A stretch of 64,000 nt of DNA, taken from the NCBI GenBank assembly GCA_902491475.1, contig CABUHY010000005.1, positions 46,836-110,835 on the forward strand, given 5' to 3'. Positions 1 to 7,746 of the stretch are shown here, in pieces; positions within the stretch are counted from its first letter, which is position 1; each line of letters opens with the position of its first letter. The DNA is from an uncultured Eubacteriales bacterium. Lineage in GTDB: Bacteria; Bacillota; Clostridia; Oscillospirales; Acutalibacteraceae. The notes beneath the pieces were generated by a model. That model saw only the letters and a program-made list of their open reading frames with translations, made no database searches and was not told where the DNA came from. Made by a program: the position numbers and the translations under genes.

Positions 1-1273
1 TCCACCTGCCGAACTGCTCAATATATACGGAGAATTTCTCTATCTGCTGACCCGTTGCGATATTCTCCTGCAAAATAAGAGCGTCAAACTCGGTCTTTTC
101 GGGGAATTCAAACACAATTTCGGGTGCTTCGTCATTCTCGCCCGCCTGCCAATAGAGCGTATCGTCGGAGGAGATTATGTTCTTTGCGCTTTCGTTATTC
201 GACGAAGCCGTAACGGTCGCATTTGCCAAAAGGTCCTTGGGAAAACGCCTGTCAAGGGTACGTTTGAAATTTTCAAGCAAAAGCACATCTGTTTCGTAAA
301 TTCTGCCTGTTTTATCGGGCGGAACATTCAAAAGCAGGGTGGAGTTGTTGCCGACCGAGCTCAAATAAATGTTCATAAGCTTTTTAAGTGATTTCTGCTT
401 GTAGTTTTCGCTCTCGTGGAAGAACCATGCGGGCCTTATCGAAACATCGACCTCGGAGGGGTACCAGATAAGCTCGTCTGCGTCCTTGATAGCCTTTCTC
501 GAACCCATGTCCATAATCATCTGACTTTGGCTCTTGCGGAACTTCTTGTTATCCTCTTTTTGGGATTTTTCGGCAGTAAATTCGCTTATCGAATAATACG
601 AGGGAACAACGCTCCACTCGCTCTCTCTGCCGACGCCCGCTTCATTGCCTACCCAACGGACATCGGGTCCGCAGATGTTAATTGTAGCCTCGGGCTGAAG
701 CTCACGCATAACCTTGTAAAAGCCCTGCCAATCGTACTTCTGAACCTTGCCGTTCTTGCCCTCTCCGCAAGCGCCGTCAAGCCATATGCAGAATATATCA
801 CCGTAGTTTGTGAGAAGCTCTCTCAACTGATTTTTATAATATTCGTTGTATTCGTCGCCCTTGCCGTAGCTCGGCTCGTGCCTGTCCCACGGAGAAAGAT
901 ACACGCCGAATTTCAATCCGTATTTTCTGCAGGCGTCGGAAACTTCCTTTACAACATCGCCTTTTCCGTCTCTGAACGGACTTGCTTTAACCGAATAATC
1001 GGTATATGCGCTCGGCCAAAGGCAAAAACCGTCGTGATGCTTACAGGTTAAAATAAGTGCGCTCATTCCGCCGTTTTTAATTGCCTTTACCCACTGCTCC
1101 GCATCGAAATCCGTAGGATTGAACAGCTCGGGAGACGCGGTTCCGTCGCCCCATTCCTTACCCGTAAATGTATTCATACCGAAATGACAAAATGCATAGA
1201 ATTCAAGCTTCTGCCATTTGAGTTGCCGTTCCGAGGGAACAACCTGCGCCGCACGCTTATAAGCCTCGACCAT
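1..1273 (-). CDS. Alpha-L-fucosidase, GH29, partial (3' end outside window)
   Basis: This is the first 424 residues of a GH29 retaining alpha-L-fucosidase, read on the minus strand from an ATG at 1273; the C-terminus lies beyond base 1. The family signature is clear: an N-terminal W..LEFYAFCHFGMNTF block, the substrate-pocket stretch LTCKHHDGFCLWPS near residues 76-88, and the nucleophile Asp at about residue 166 in FCIWLDGACGEG. The visible C-terminal part resembles the beta-sandwich that follows the barrel in this family. No signal peptide is visible, so the enzyme probably acts on imported fuco-oligosaccharides. It diverges from a GH127 gene, which suggests a glycan-use locus that continues to the left. 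The family call is firm; the substrate is not known. Confidence 0.88.
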   Translation of the reverse strand, partial: MVEAYKRAAQVVPSERQLKWQKLEFYAFCHFGMNTFTGKEWGDGTASPELFNPTDFDAEQWVKAIKNGGMSALILTCKHHDGFCLWPSAYTDYSVKASPFRDGKGDVVKEVSDACRKYGLKFGVYLSPWDRHEPSYGKGDEYNEYYKNQLRELLTNYGDIFCIWLDGACGEGKNGKVQKYDWQGFYKVMRELQPEATINICGPDVRWVGNEAGVGRESEWSVVPSYYSISEFTAEKSQKEDNKKFRKSQSQMIMDMGSRKAIKDADELIWYPSEVDVSIRPAWFFHESENYKQKSLKKLMNIYLSSVGNNSTLLLNVPPDKTGRIYETDVLLLENFKRTLDRRFPKDLLANATVTASSNNESAKNIISSDDTLYWQAGENDEAPEIVFEFPEKTEFDALILQENIATGQQIEKFSVYIEQFGRW

Positions 1274-1307
1274 ACTAACACCCGCTTTTTCATAATAATA
1301 TACTTAG

Positions 1308-1336
1308 AGTATATCATATATAATCCGCCTTTTCAA
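1308..1336 (-). promoter_or_regulatory. Promoter of the GH29 gene
   Basis: The minus strand carries TTGAAA, a 17-base spacer and TATACT, ending about 35 bases before the fucosidase ATG. This is close to the housekeeping consensus. The stretch agt-a/g-tatcatatat occurs at 1308-1321, over the -10 box, and again at 1364-1377 next to the GH127 start. One transcription factor could use both copies. Confidence 0.65.
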
Positions 1337-1343
1337 TCAAATG

Positions 1344-1373
1344 TTGACTTGCGTATAATGAAAAGTGTATCAT
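1344..1373 (+). promoter_or_regulatory. Candidate promoter of the GH127 gene
   Basis: TTGACT and TATCAT lie 18 bases apart. If this is used, transcription would start within a few bases of the first start codon, giving a leaderless or nearly leaderless mRNA, which fits the absence of a Shine-Dalgarno sequence. An alternative -10 (TATAAT at 1354-1359) has only a weak -35 partner. Confidence 0.4.
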
Positions 1374-1383
1374 ATATTCGGTG

Positions 1384-3198
1384 ATGTCTATGGCAGGATT
1401 TGCCGATAAAAGGAACATAACGCTGTTAAACTCCGTATTTTCGCAAAGTGAAGAAATCGGCAGAGAGTATCTTGACGGCGTGGATATTGACAGGCTTCTG
1501 TCGCCTGTTTTTGAGGCACACAATATGCCTGCTCCGAACAACGCAAAGCGCTACGGCGGTTGGGAGAGAAAAAGTGCAAACAACTGGGAGAAGAGCCCCG
1601 AGACATTTTCGCTTGCGGGACACTCGCTCGGGCACTTTTTGAGTGCCGTTTCGGAGTGCTATGCCCAAAGCGGGGACGAAAAGCTCAAGCAGAAAATTTT
1701 ATACATTGTCTCACAGCTTGAAAGCGTGCAAAGCAACGCAAAATCGGGATATATAGGCGGCTGTAAAGAAAATTGCTTTACAGAGCTTTTCAATAAAAAT
1801 CTGACTTCTTGGGCAGACGGATATTGGGTTCCCTGGTACAATGTGCATAAACTTTTCAAGGGCCTTACGGACGCATACTCGGCTACCGAGGACCAAACCG
1901 TTTTAAGGGTTCTGTTACGGTTTGGCGATTGGGCTTGCGACGGTCTGTCGGATTTTTCGGACGAGGATTTTGAAAAAATGCTCGAATATGAGCACGGCGG
2001 AATGAACGAGGTTTTCGCAAATCTTTATGAAATAACAAAGAGCGAAAAATATCTTTGCTTTGCCGAAAAATTTACTCATAAAAAGCTGTTCCGCTTTCTT
2101 TTGAAAGGCGAAGATAAATTGGACGGTTGGCACGCAAATACCCAAATTCCCAAGGTAACGGGTATGGCGGCAATTTACGCAGCCGCTCCCGAAACCCATA
2201 AAGAATACAGGACTGCGGCTGAAAACTTTTGGCGTTTTGTCACGCAGGACCGTTCTTACGCAATAGGCGGCAACTCCGACAAAGAACATTTTGAGAAAAA
2301 AGGAAAAGAGACTCTCTCAAAAAAGACATGCGAGAGCTGTAATACATATAATATGATGCGGCTTTGCGAGTATCTTTTTTCTTTTGAACAAAAATCGGAG
2401 TATTTTGATTGGTACGAAAACGCACTGTTCAATCATATTCTTGCCCAGCAGGACGAAAGCGGAGCAAAAATGTACTTTGTCTCTCTTTTGCAGGGGCACC
2501 ACAGAACATATGAGGAAAAATATAAATCCTGGTGGTGCTGTACGGGCACGGGAATGGAAAACCCCGAAAAGTATGAAAACAACATCTTCTTTTTTGACGG
2601 AAACGCTCTTTACATCAACCTGTATCTGCCGTCTCGGCTTGAAACGAACGGTATCTCTCTTGAAATAGACACCGATTATCCCTATTCGGATAAAATCAAT
2701 ATTACCGTTAAGCGCAATACCGAAATTGACAGCTTAAAGCTTCGCATACCCGAATTTTCCCACAAAGCCGCCGCAATCAGGCACGGTGCGGAAAAGTTTA
2801 GGGAAATCGAAAAGGGATATTTCACTGTCTCAAACATAAAAAGCGGAGATACCGTAGAACTTACACTGCCTATGGGAATAACCGAGTATAAATCCCGTGA
2901 AAAAGATGTCTGCGCCTTGAAATACGGTCCCGTTACGCTCTGTGCACCGCTCGGCAAAATTACCGACAAGGTTTCCGAATACATTTCAAACGAGCTTTTG
3001 ATTGACGACATAACCGTTGAATATCCGTCGCTTTTATTAAACGGGAAATCGGCGAAGACCTGCGTTGAAATATCGGACAGGAAAAAGCTGATTTTCAAAA
3101 TTCCCGCAAAATACTCGACCCTCGGCAAGCCTATTATGCTCAAACCATTCTTTGAAACAAGGCACGAATTTTACACGGTATATTTTGATAAAAAGTAA
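1384..3198 (+). CDS. GH127 family beta-L-arabinofuranosidase
   Basis: This protein of about 604 residues belongs to the DUF1680/GH127 family, whose characterised members release beta-L-arabinofuranose with a zinc-bound cysteine nucleophile. The expected cysteines are visible in TCESCNTYNMMRLCEYL (middle) and WWCCTGTGMENPEKY, and the family block SLAGHSLGHFLSAVSECYA lies near residue 80. There is no signal peptide, so it is probably cytoplasmic. Start choice is uncertain: GTG at 1381, ATG at 1384 and ATG at 1390 are in frame and none has a good ribosome binding site. The family also contains GH146-like and other specificities, so the substrate call is tentative. It diverges from the GH29 gene. 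Confidence 0.82.
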   Translation: MSMAGFADKRNITLLNSVFSQSEEIGREYLDGVDIDRLLSPVFEAHNMPAPNNAKRYGGWERKSANNWEKSPETFSLAGHSLGHFLSAVSECYAQSGDEKLKQKILYIVSQLESVQSNAKSGYIGGCKENCFTELFNKNLTSWADGYWVPWYNVHKLFKGLTDAYSATEDQTVLRVLLRFGDWACDGLSDFSDEDFEKMLEYEHGGMNEVFANLYEITKSEKYLCFAEKFTHKKLFRFLLKGEDKLDGWHANTQIPKVTGMAAIYAAAPETHKEYRTAAENFWRFVTQDRSYAIGGNSDKEHFEKKGKETLSKKTCESCNTYNMMRLCEYLFSFEQKSEYFDWYENALFNHILAQQDESGAKMYFVSLLQGHHRTYEEKYKSWWCCTGTGMENPEKYENNIFFFDGNALYINLYLPSRLETNGISLEIDTDYPYSDKINITVKRNTEIDSLKLRIPEFSHKAAAIRHGAEKFREIEKGYFTVSNIKSGDTVELTLPMGITEYKSREKDVCALKYGPVTLCAPLGKITDKVSEYISNELLIDDITVEYPSLLLNGKSAKTCVEISDRKKLIFKIPAKYSTLGKPIMLKPFFETRHEFYTVYFDKK

Positions 3199-3209
3199 AT
3201 AATACAAGC

Positions 3210-3525
3210 AAAAAACCGTTCTCTCGATTTGGCTGAGAGTTCATAAGGAAGTATTGGTTTCTCGCATAAAAATTTATTATGCCTTTGTCGGAAATCCTCG
3301 CAAGGCGGCAGCCTTGCTTCGTTTTCCTACTTCTGCATAAAAGAATTTTTATAGCTACGAAACTGCAACGCACTTCAAAATGATATATTTTTGATACAAG
3401 AAAAGGCAAACCCCTCAGATAATGCTGACGCATATCTGTGGGGTTTAACTCATTATTGTGCAAAAAGATGTTATTTTGAAGCAAAACTGCCTTATTAACT
3501 CTCAGCATTGGGAGAACGGTTTTTT
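3210..3525. repeat. Long imperfect inverted-repeat element (MITE-like)
   Basis: The convergent gap between the GH127 gene and pyk is filled by a 316-bp element with imperfect terminal inverted repeats of about 45 bp. Both arms start AAAAAACCGTTCTC when read inward and share the block GCTGAGAGTT-ATAAGG. The interior holds further hairpins: GCATAA/TTATGC at 3264-3282, GCAAGGC/GCCTTGC at 3300-3317, and a strong one at about 3408-3446 whose arms begin AAACCCC. There is no transposase and no clear target duplication. As RNA the ends would form a hairpin followed by U-runs on both strands, so it may also terminate both genes. Confidence 0.6.
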
Positions 3526-3533
3526 AATCGGTG

Positions 3534-4943
3534 TTATATCGTCGCAATTCTTATTGTGTTGGTGTTGCCTGTGGTGCCCGAGGTGCCGCCTGTTATGAGT
3601 ATTCTGTCGCCCTCTTTAAGGTTAAAGGTCTTTTTAGCCATCTGCTTTGCCGTATAGAAAAGCACCTCTATCGACGGATAGACCTCGCACATAACGGGAG
3701 TTACGCCCCATGACATTGAAAGCTGATGATAGGTCTTTTTGTTTACGGAAAGTCCTATAATATCAACGGGCGGACGAAATCTCGATACCATTCTCGCCGT
3801 CATACCCGAAATCGAGCACACAACTATCGCCTTTGCGCCTATGTCCATTGCCATACCGCAGACCGAATGTGAAATTGCATCCATTTCGTTGCGTATACGA
3901 AACTCCGCATTTGCGAAACGCTTTTTGTAGCGTATATTCTGCTCCGTGTTTTCGGCAATTCGCGACATAGCCTCAACCGTCTGCACGGGATATTTTCCCG
4001 CCGCCGTCTCGCCCGAAAGCATTACGGCGCTCGTGCCGTCGTAAACGGCATTTGCAACATCGGAAATTTCCGCCCTTGTGGGTCTCGGGTTGGTTATCAT
4101 TGACTCCAGCATTTCCGTTGCCGTGATTACCCTTTTACCGAGCATACGGCACTTTGTGATAAGCTCCTTTTGGATTGCGGGCAGCTCCTCATACGGGATT
4201 TCAACACCCATATCTCCCCTGCCTATCATAATGCCGTCGCAGGCGGAGCATATATTCTCAATGTTTTCAATACCCGCTCTGTTCTCAATCTTTGCAATAA
4301 GGCTTATTCCCTTTGCGCCGTTTTCGGCAAGGAAAGACTTTATATCCTCTATATCCTGCTTACAGGACACAAACGAACAGGCAATGTAATCAATGTCGTT
4401 CTTTATTCCGAAAAGCAAATCCGACTTGTCGTAGTCACTCAAATATTTCTGCTTGAGCACCTTGCCCGGGAAACTCATACTTTTTCTGTTTGAGATAACT
4501 CCGCCTGCGTCAACCTTGCAGACTACATCCTTGCCGTCGATTTTCGTAACCGTAAAAATCAGCAAGCCGTTGTTGACAAGAATTTTGTCGCCGACAGACA
4601 TCTCCTTTGCAAGCTCCTTGTAGCTTACCGACACCTTAGTCTCGTCTCCCTCGACATCATCTGCCGTAAAGGTGAAGGCATCGCCCTCTTTAATTGTGCA
4701 TTTTCCGTCCTTGAAAAGTCCTATGCGGTATTCGGGACCCTTTGTGTCAAGCATAATGGCAAGCGGCTTGTTTGCCTTATCCCGAACCGACTTCAAAAGG
4801 TCAATTCTTTTCTGCTGATCCTCATGCGTGCCATGCGAAAAGTTGAGCCTTGCCACATTCATTCCCGCAAGAAGCATTTGGTGCAGGGTTTCCTCGTTAT
4901 CGCAGGCAGGACCTACGGTACATACAATTTTTGTTTTTCTCAC
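3534..4943 (-). CDS. pyk: Pyruvate kinase
   Basis: At 469 residues this is a standard-length pyruvate kinase without the extra C-terminal PEP-utiliser domain found in bacilli. It converts phosphoenolpyruvate and ADP to pyruvate and ATP. Visible signatures are the N-terminal KIVCTVGPA, RLNFSHG near residue 35, MLDTKGPEYRIG near 64-75, the catalytic Lys near 218 in LIAKIENRAG, and the metal-binding GRGDMGVEIP at 241-250. The start is GTG at 4943, with AGAGG seven bases upstream. The gene has its own promoter and a leader of about 135 nt with a terminator-like hairpin (separate entries). Confidence 0.97.
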   Translation of the reverse strand: MRKTKIVCTVGPACDNEETLHQMLLAGMNVARLNFSHGTHEDQQKRIDLLKSVRDKANKPLAIMLDTKGPEYRIGLFKDGKCTIKEGDAFTFTADDVEGDETKVSVSYKELAKEMSVGDKILVNNGLLIFTVTKIDGKDVVCKVDAGGVISNRKSMSFPGKVLKQKYLSDYDKSDLLFGIKNDIDYIACSFVSCKQDIEDIKSFLAENGAKGISLIAKIENRAGIENIENICSACDGIMIGRGDMGVEIPYEELPAIQKELITKCRMLGKRVITATEMLESMITNPRPTRAEISDVANAVYDGTSAVMLSGETAAGKYPVQTVEAMSRIAENTEQNIRYKKRFANAEFRIRNEMDAISHSVCGMAMDIGAKAIVVCSISGMTARMVSRFRPPVDIIGLSVNKKTYHQLSMSWGVTPVMCEVYPSIEVLFYTAKQMAKKTFNLKEGDRILITGGTSGTTGNTNTIRIATI

Positions 4944-4979
4944 TGTTAATCCTCTTCTTTCTTTAATGAAGAGCCTATC

Positions 4980-5009
4980 AAAAAAGGGACAAAACCGCAG
5001 TTCTGTCCC
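4980..5009 (-). terminator. Terminator-like hairpin in the pyk leader
   Basis: On the minus strand GGGACAGAAC pairs with GTTTTGTCCC, followed by six Ts. It sits between the pyk promoter and the start codon, so it cannot be the terminator of an upstream gene. Upstream in the leader AGTCTGTC (5055-5062) can pair with GACAGAACT of the ascending arm, which would break the terminator. This arrangement suggests attenuation. Confidence 0.6.
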
Positions 5010-5084
5010 ACATCATAAAATGACAACAGTATAAATAAGCCGACATCGGCCTATGACAGACTCCACCACATATACTGCACGCAT

Positions 5085-5114
5085 ATTTTATCACGGCATA
5101 TAATCGGTTGTCAA
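5085..5114 (-). promoter_or_regulatory. Promoter of pyk
   Basis: The minus strand has TTGACA, an 18-base spacer and TAAAAT. The predicted transcript starts near 5078 and has a leader of about 135 nt. Confidence 0.6.
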
Positions 5115-5163
5115 TTTATATTATTATCGAAAATATCGCCGTGTATTCCCGTGATTTTATGTA

Positions 5164-5421
5164 ATATAACAACCTCACGAAGCGCTTGCAAAATCAAAGA
5201 TTTTGACCGTTTCGGAGAACGTTGAATGACTAAATTGCGGCTTTCGCCGCCGTCACTTCGTTCCGCTTGTGCTGTCGCACAAGGAATTTTTGATATAACA
5301 ACCTCACGAAGCGCTTGCAAAATCAAAGATTTTGTCCGTTTCGGAGAACGTTGAATGACTAAATTGCGGCTTTCGCCGCCGTCACTTCGTTCCGCTTGTG
5401 CTGTTGCACAAGTAATTTATG
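5164..5421. repeat. Two tandem copies of a 129-bp intergenic repeat
   Basis: Two almost identical units lie head to tail with a period of 129 bp (about 5164-5292 and 5293-5421). Each unit contains three small hairpins: CAAAATC/GATTTTG, GCGGC/GCCGC and CTTGTGC/GCACAAG. Units differ at a few bases, some in hairpin loops. There are no spacers, so this is not a CRISPR array. The surrounding 490-bp gap between pyk and the S4-domain gene otherwise holds only the pyk promoter and leader. Confidence 0.8.
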
Positions 5422-5436
5422 ATACAACATCAAATG

Positions 5437-6147
5437 TCAGTACTTCTTCACTTCAAGCACAAGACGGCCTTTTTTTGTGGTCTTGACCTCGCCCGAAAGG
5501 ACAAATCTGCCGTAGCCCCGCACGCTTACAATATCGTTGTCGCCGACGGTTTTTGACGGAGAAATCGTAAGTACGGAATTTACAAATGTCCGTTCCGCAG
5601 AAATAAGCTTAACAGCCTCGCTTCTCGACAGGTTGTACACAGCACCGATAAGCACATCAAGCCTTTTTGACGCCGCAAACACCGTAACGGATTCAAATTT
5701 TTCTGCGGTGCACTCGGGAACGGCGGAACGCTCCGATTTAACGCTTGTGCGGCGCACCCGTGTGAGGTTATCGCAGATATAGTCTGCAATGCCGTCAAGA
5801 CAAATTACATATCCGCATTTTCCGTCAACGATTATATCGCCGACGGTCTCACGCTTAATACCGAGGTTCATAACCGCCCCGAGAAAATCGCGGTGGGTAA
5901 GCTCGTCCGCAAACTTTTCGTTAAACGGCTTTATTTTAACGCAGGTTATCGGAAAATCTTCGTTTGAAATGTCCTCCCCGAACCCTGCAACAACCCTTTC
6001 GGCACTGCCGTATCCGCCGTAAAGGACGCACGGAAGATACATCTTTTTAAGCTCGCTCTGTTCGGGCAGAGTAAGAAATTGAGAAAAGGTATTGTATCCC
6101 CTCTCGTAAGCTCTGTTGTAAAGTTCTTCAAATCTTTTTTCAAGCAT
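5437..6147 (-). CDS. ylmH: YlmH-family S4-domain RNA-binding protein
   Basis: The 236-residue protein matches YlmH, an RNA-binding protein that in other Firmicutes is encoded beside cell-division genes; recent work links it to rescue of stalled ribosomes. The N-terminal half carries LEKRFEELYNRAYERG and a mixed alpha/beta domain. The C-terminal S4 domain covers about residues 160-236 and contains DVLIGAVYNLSRSEAVKLI and DIVSVRGYGRFVL. I chose the ATG at 6147 because the open frame upstream adds 33 residues that do not fit the family. No division genes are adjacent here. The repeats on both sides suggest a much-rearranged neighbourhood. Confidence 0.8.
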   Translation of the reverse strand: MLEKRFEELYNRAYERGYNTFSQFLTLPEQSELKKMYLPCVLYGGYGSAERVVAGFGEDISNEDFPITCVKIKPFNEKFADELTHRDFLGAVMNLGIKRETVGDIIVDGKCGYVICLDGIADYICDNLTRVRRTSVKSERSAVPECTAEKFESVTVFAASKRLDVLIGAVYNLSRSEAVKLISAERTFVNSVLTISPSKTVGDNDIVSVRGYGRFVLSGEVKTTKKGRLVLEVKKY

Positions 6148-6229
6148 AATATCACTGTTCAGGCATTTTTTCGAAATAATGATACCATAAAGCCCGATAT
6201 ATCGCAAGGGATAGAAGCAAACAACGACG

Positions 6230-6284
6230 CCGTGCGAAGCACCCACAATTTTTCATTCTTCATTATTCATTTTTCATTCGCCCG
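6230..6284. repeat. Dispersed intergenic repeat module
   Basis: The stretch starting gtgcgaagcacccacaatt, followed by ttcattcttcatt and cgcccg, recurs nearly identically at about 20701-20745. It has no coding signal. It is part of a family of short composite repeats seen in the larger gaps of this window. Confidence 0.6.
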
Positions 6285-6287
6285 CAC

Positions 6288-6381
6288 GGCGCTCGCCGTG
6301 CAAAAGAAAAAAGGCACTCCGTAAGGAATGCCTTGTATAGATAAAACCGATTATCGCTTTGAGAACTGAGGTGCACGACGG
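6288..6381 (-). repeat. Duplicated 3' end of rpsI plus its terminator (remnant)
   Basis: These 94 bases repeat 6456-6549 with an offset of 168 bp. Read on the minus strand the remnant still encodes RRAPQFSKR and a stop, exactly the C-terminus of ribosomal protein S9, followed by the same terminator hairpin. Sequence similarity ends abruptly inside the codons for the arginines. The segment between the copies holds the hairpin GGACC-TT-GTTGC/GCAAC-GGTCC. Confidence 0.8.
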
Positions 6382-6470
6382 ACCTTGTTGCTTCGCAACG
6401 GTCCGATGATTATATTATCCGTTCGCTCTGCTTCGCATACCGCTCACGATGATAGGGCGCTCGTCGTACA

Positions 6471-6502
6471 AAAAGAAAAAGGCACTCCGTAAGGAATGCC
6501 TT
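6471..6502 (-). terminator. Rho-independent terminator of rplM-rpsI
   Basis: On the minus strand AAGGCATTCC pairs with GGAGTGCCTT around a four-base loop, followed by a T-rich run. The duplicate of this terminator lies at about 6303-6334. Confidence 0.8.
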
Positions 6503-6518
6503 GTATAGATAAAACCGA

Positions 6519-6917
6519 TTATCTCTTTGAGAACTGCGGAGCACGACGAGCGCCCTTGAGTCCGTATTTCTTTCTTTCCTTCATTCTCGGGTCACGAGTG
6601 AGGAAGCCTGCCTTCTTGAGTGCGGGGCGAAGATTTTCGTCGTACTGAAGAAGAGCTCTTGAAAGGCCGTGGCGGATTGCGCCTGCCTGGCCTGTAACGC
6701 CGCCGCCTGCAACTGTGCAAACGATGTCGAATTTTTCTGTCAAGCCTGTAAGTGCGAGAGGCTGACGAACAACGAGCTTCAATGTTTCAAGACCGAAATA
6801 ATCATCGATGTCTCTGTTGTTGATTGTGATTTTACCTGTACCTGCATAAACGCGAACACGCGCAACAGATTTCTTTCTTCTGCCTGTACCGTAAAAATAA
6901 GGTGTTGAATCGTACAT
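6519..6917 (-). CDS. rpsI: 30S ribosomal protein S9
   Basis: This is the complete S9 protein (132 residues), part of the small-subunit head; its C-terminal tail reaches the P-site tRNA. The sequence begins with YFYGTGRRKKSVARVRV and ends in the basic tail ARRAPQFSKR typical of the family. The start has GGGAGG nine bases upstream. It follows rplM by 19 bases, the usual operon order, and ends in a clear terminator. The only oddity is the duplicated copy of its last codons downstream. Confidence 0.98.
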   Translation of the reverse strand: MYDSTPYFYGTGRRKKSVARVRVYAGTGKITINNRDIDDYFGLETLKLVVRQPLALTGLTEKFDIVCTVAGGGVTGQAGAIRHGLSRALLQYDENLRPALKKAGFLTRDPRMKERKKYGLKGARRAPQFSKR

Positions 6918-6936
6918 TTATTTTTGCCTCCCTTTC

Positions 6937-7365
6937 TTAAAATTCTCTTACAGTCGGCTGCTGTGCTGCATGAGGATGCTCAGCGCCCTGATAGATGTGA
7001 AGTCTTGTAAGAGATTTAGCTCCGATTGTGTTTGCGGGAAGCATTCCCTTAATTGCCTTTTTAAGTACGAACTCGGGCTTTTCAGCCATAAGAGTCTTGT
7101 ACTGAATTTTCTTCATATTACCGATATAACCTGTGTGGTGGTAATACATCTTCTTTTCAAGCTTGTTGCCTGTAAGAACCATTTTTTCAACATTTACAAC
7201 GATTACGAAATCACCGCAGTCTGCATGAGGTGCAAATGTGGGCTTGTGCTTACCGCGAAGAAGATGAGCAGCTTCAGCAGCGATGCTGCCGAGTGTTCTG
7301 CCTTCGGCGTCAAGTACATACCAGCTACGGGTAATGTCGCCTGCTTTAGGCATATAAGTTGACAT
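6937..7365 (-). CDS. rplM: 50S ribosomal protein L13
   Basis: The 142-residue protein has the standard length of L13, a large-subunit protein. Signatures include TRSWYVLDAEGRTLGSIAAE and HADCGDFVIVVNVEKM. I chose the ATG at 7365 because it has GGAGG eight bases upstream and gives the usual N-terminus; the longer open frame from 7416 is not expected to be translated. It is the first gene of the rplM-rpsI operon. The predicted leader of about 35 nt looks too short for an L13 autoregulatory leader. Confidence 0.98.
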   Translation of the reverse strand: MSTYMPKAGDITRSWYVLDAEGRTLGSIAAEAAHLLRGKHKPTFAPHADCGDFVIVVNVEKMVLTGNKLEKKMYYHHTGYIGNMKKIQYKTLMAEKPEFVLKKAIKGMLPANTIGAKSLTRLHIYQGAEHPHAAQQPTVREF

Positions 7366-7406
7366 AACTTTTTCCTCCGAATAATATTTTTCTTTATTGC
7401 TCGGAT

Positions 7407-7435
7407 ATGATACCACCTAAAAGCGATTAAGTCAA
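7407..7435 (-). promoter_or_regulatory. Promoter of rplM-rpsI
   Basis: The minus strand reads TTGACT, 17 bases, TATCAT, then about 35 bases of leader to the rplM start. This is a strong near-consensus promoter, as expected for ribosomal protein genes. Confidence 0.75.
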
Positions 7436-7594
7436 CCCATTTTTCGATATTTTTTAATGCACAACGGTGTTATCTCACGATTTCGCCGTTTTTCTCCCGT
7501 TTTTATAATATTTACTCGTTTATTATTTTTCAAAAAATCCTCATTTGTGCATTTATCATAAATTTTATATGCGTAATTTGTGATTATTACATTA

Positions 7595-7635
7595 TTGACA
7601 TTTATTGACATTTTGTGATAGCATAGGCATATCTG
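7595..7635 (+). promoter_or_regulatory. Candidate promoter region of oadB-oadG
   Basis: Two TTGACA hexamers (7595-7600 and 7605-7610) stand ten bases apart. Possible -10 boxes are TAGCAT at 7619-7624 and CATATC near 7628-7633. Which pair is used cannot be settled by eye. The rest of the 380-bp gap back to rplM is AT-rich with no further feature I can support. Confidence 0.45.
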
Positions 7636-7674
7636 GTAATTTGTGCGGTAATATCAGCTTTACCCCGTTTTATG

Positions 7675-7704
7675 CCGTATTCGTTGCTGCGAATACGGTT
7701 TTTT
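7675..7704 (+). terminator. Terminator-like hairpin in the oadB leader
   Basis: CCGTATTCG pairs with CGAATACGG and is followed by six Ts. No plus-strand gene lies upstream in this gap, so the hairpin belongs to the 5' leader of oadB. Upstream CGGTAAT (near 7646) is complementary to ATTACCG just after the T-run, so an alternative fold is possible. Confidence 0.55.
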
Positions 7705-7746
7705 CATTACCGGAAAATACAATACTATTACGACAGGAGCAAAGCA

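Noticed and set aside
3140..3508. 122-residue minus-strand open frame
   Set aside because: It lies in the inverted-repeat element and the end of the GH127 gene, has no ribosome binding site, and its sequence follows the repeat.
4944..5090. T-box or known riboswitch for pyk
   Set aside because: No T-box sequence, specifier stem or known aptamer core is visible; only the generic terminator/antiterminator layout.
5111..5326. 71-residue minus-strand open frame
   Set aside because: It is translated from the tandem 129-bp repeat and contains an internal protein repeat for that reason alone.
5164..5421. CRISPR-like array
   Set aside because: Only two long units stand directly adjacent with no spacers, and no cas genes are present.
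7366..7406. L13 autoregulatory leader before rplM
   Set aside because: The predicted leader is about 35 nt and shows no fitting stem, which is shorter than known L13 leaders.
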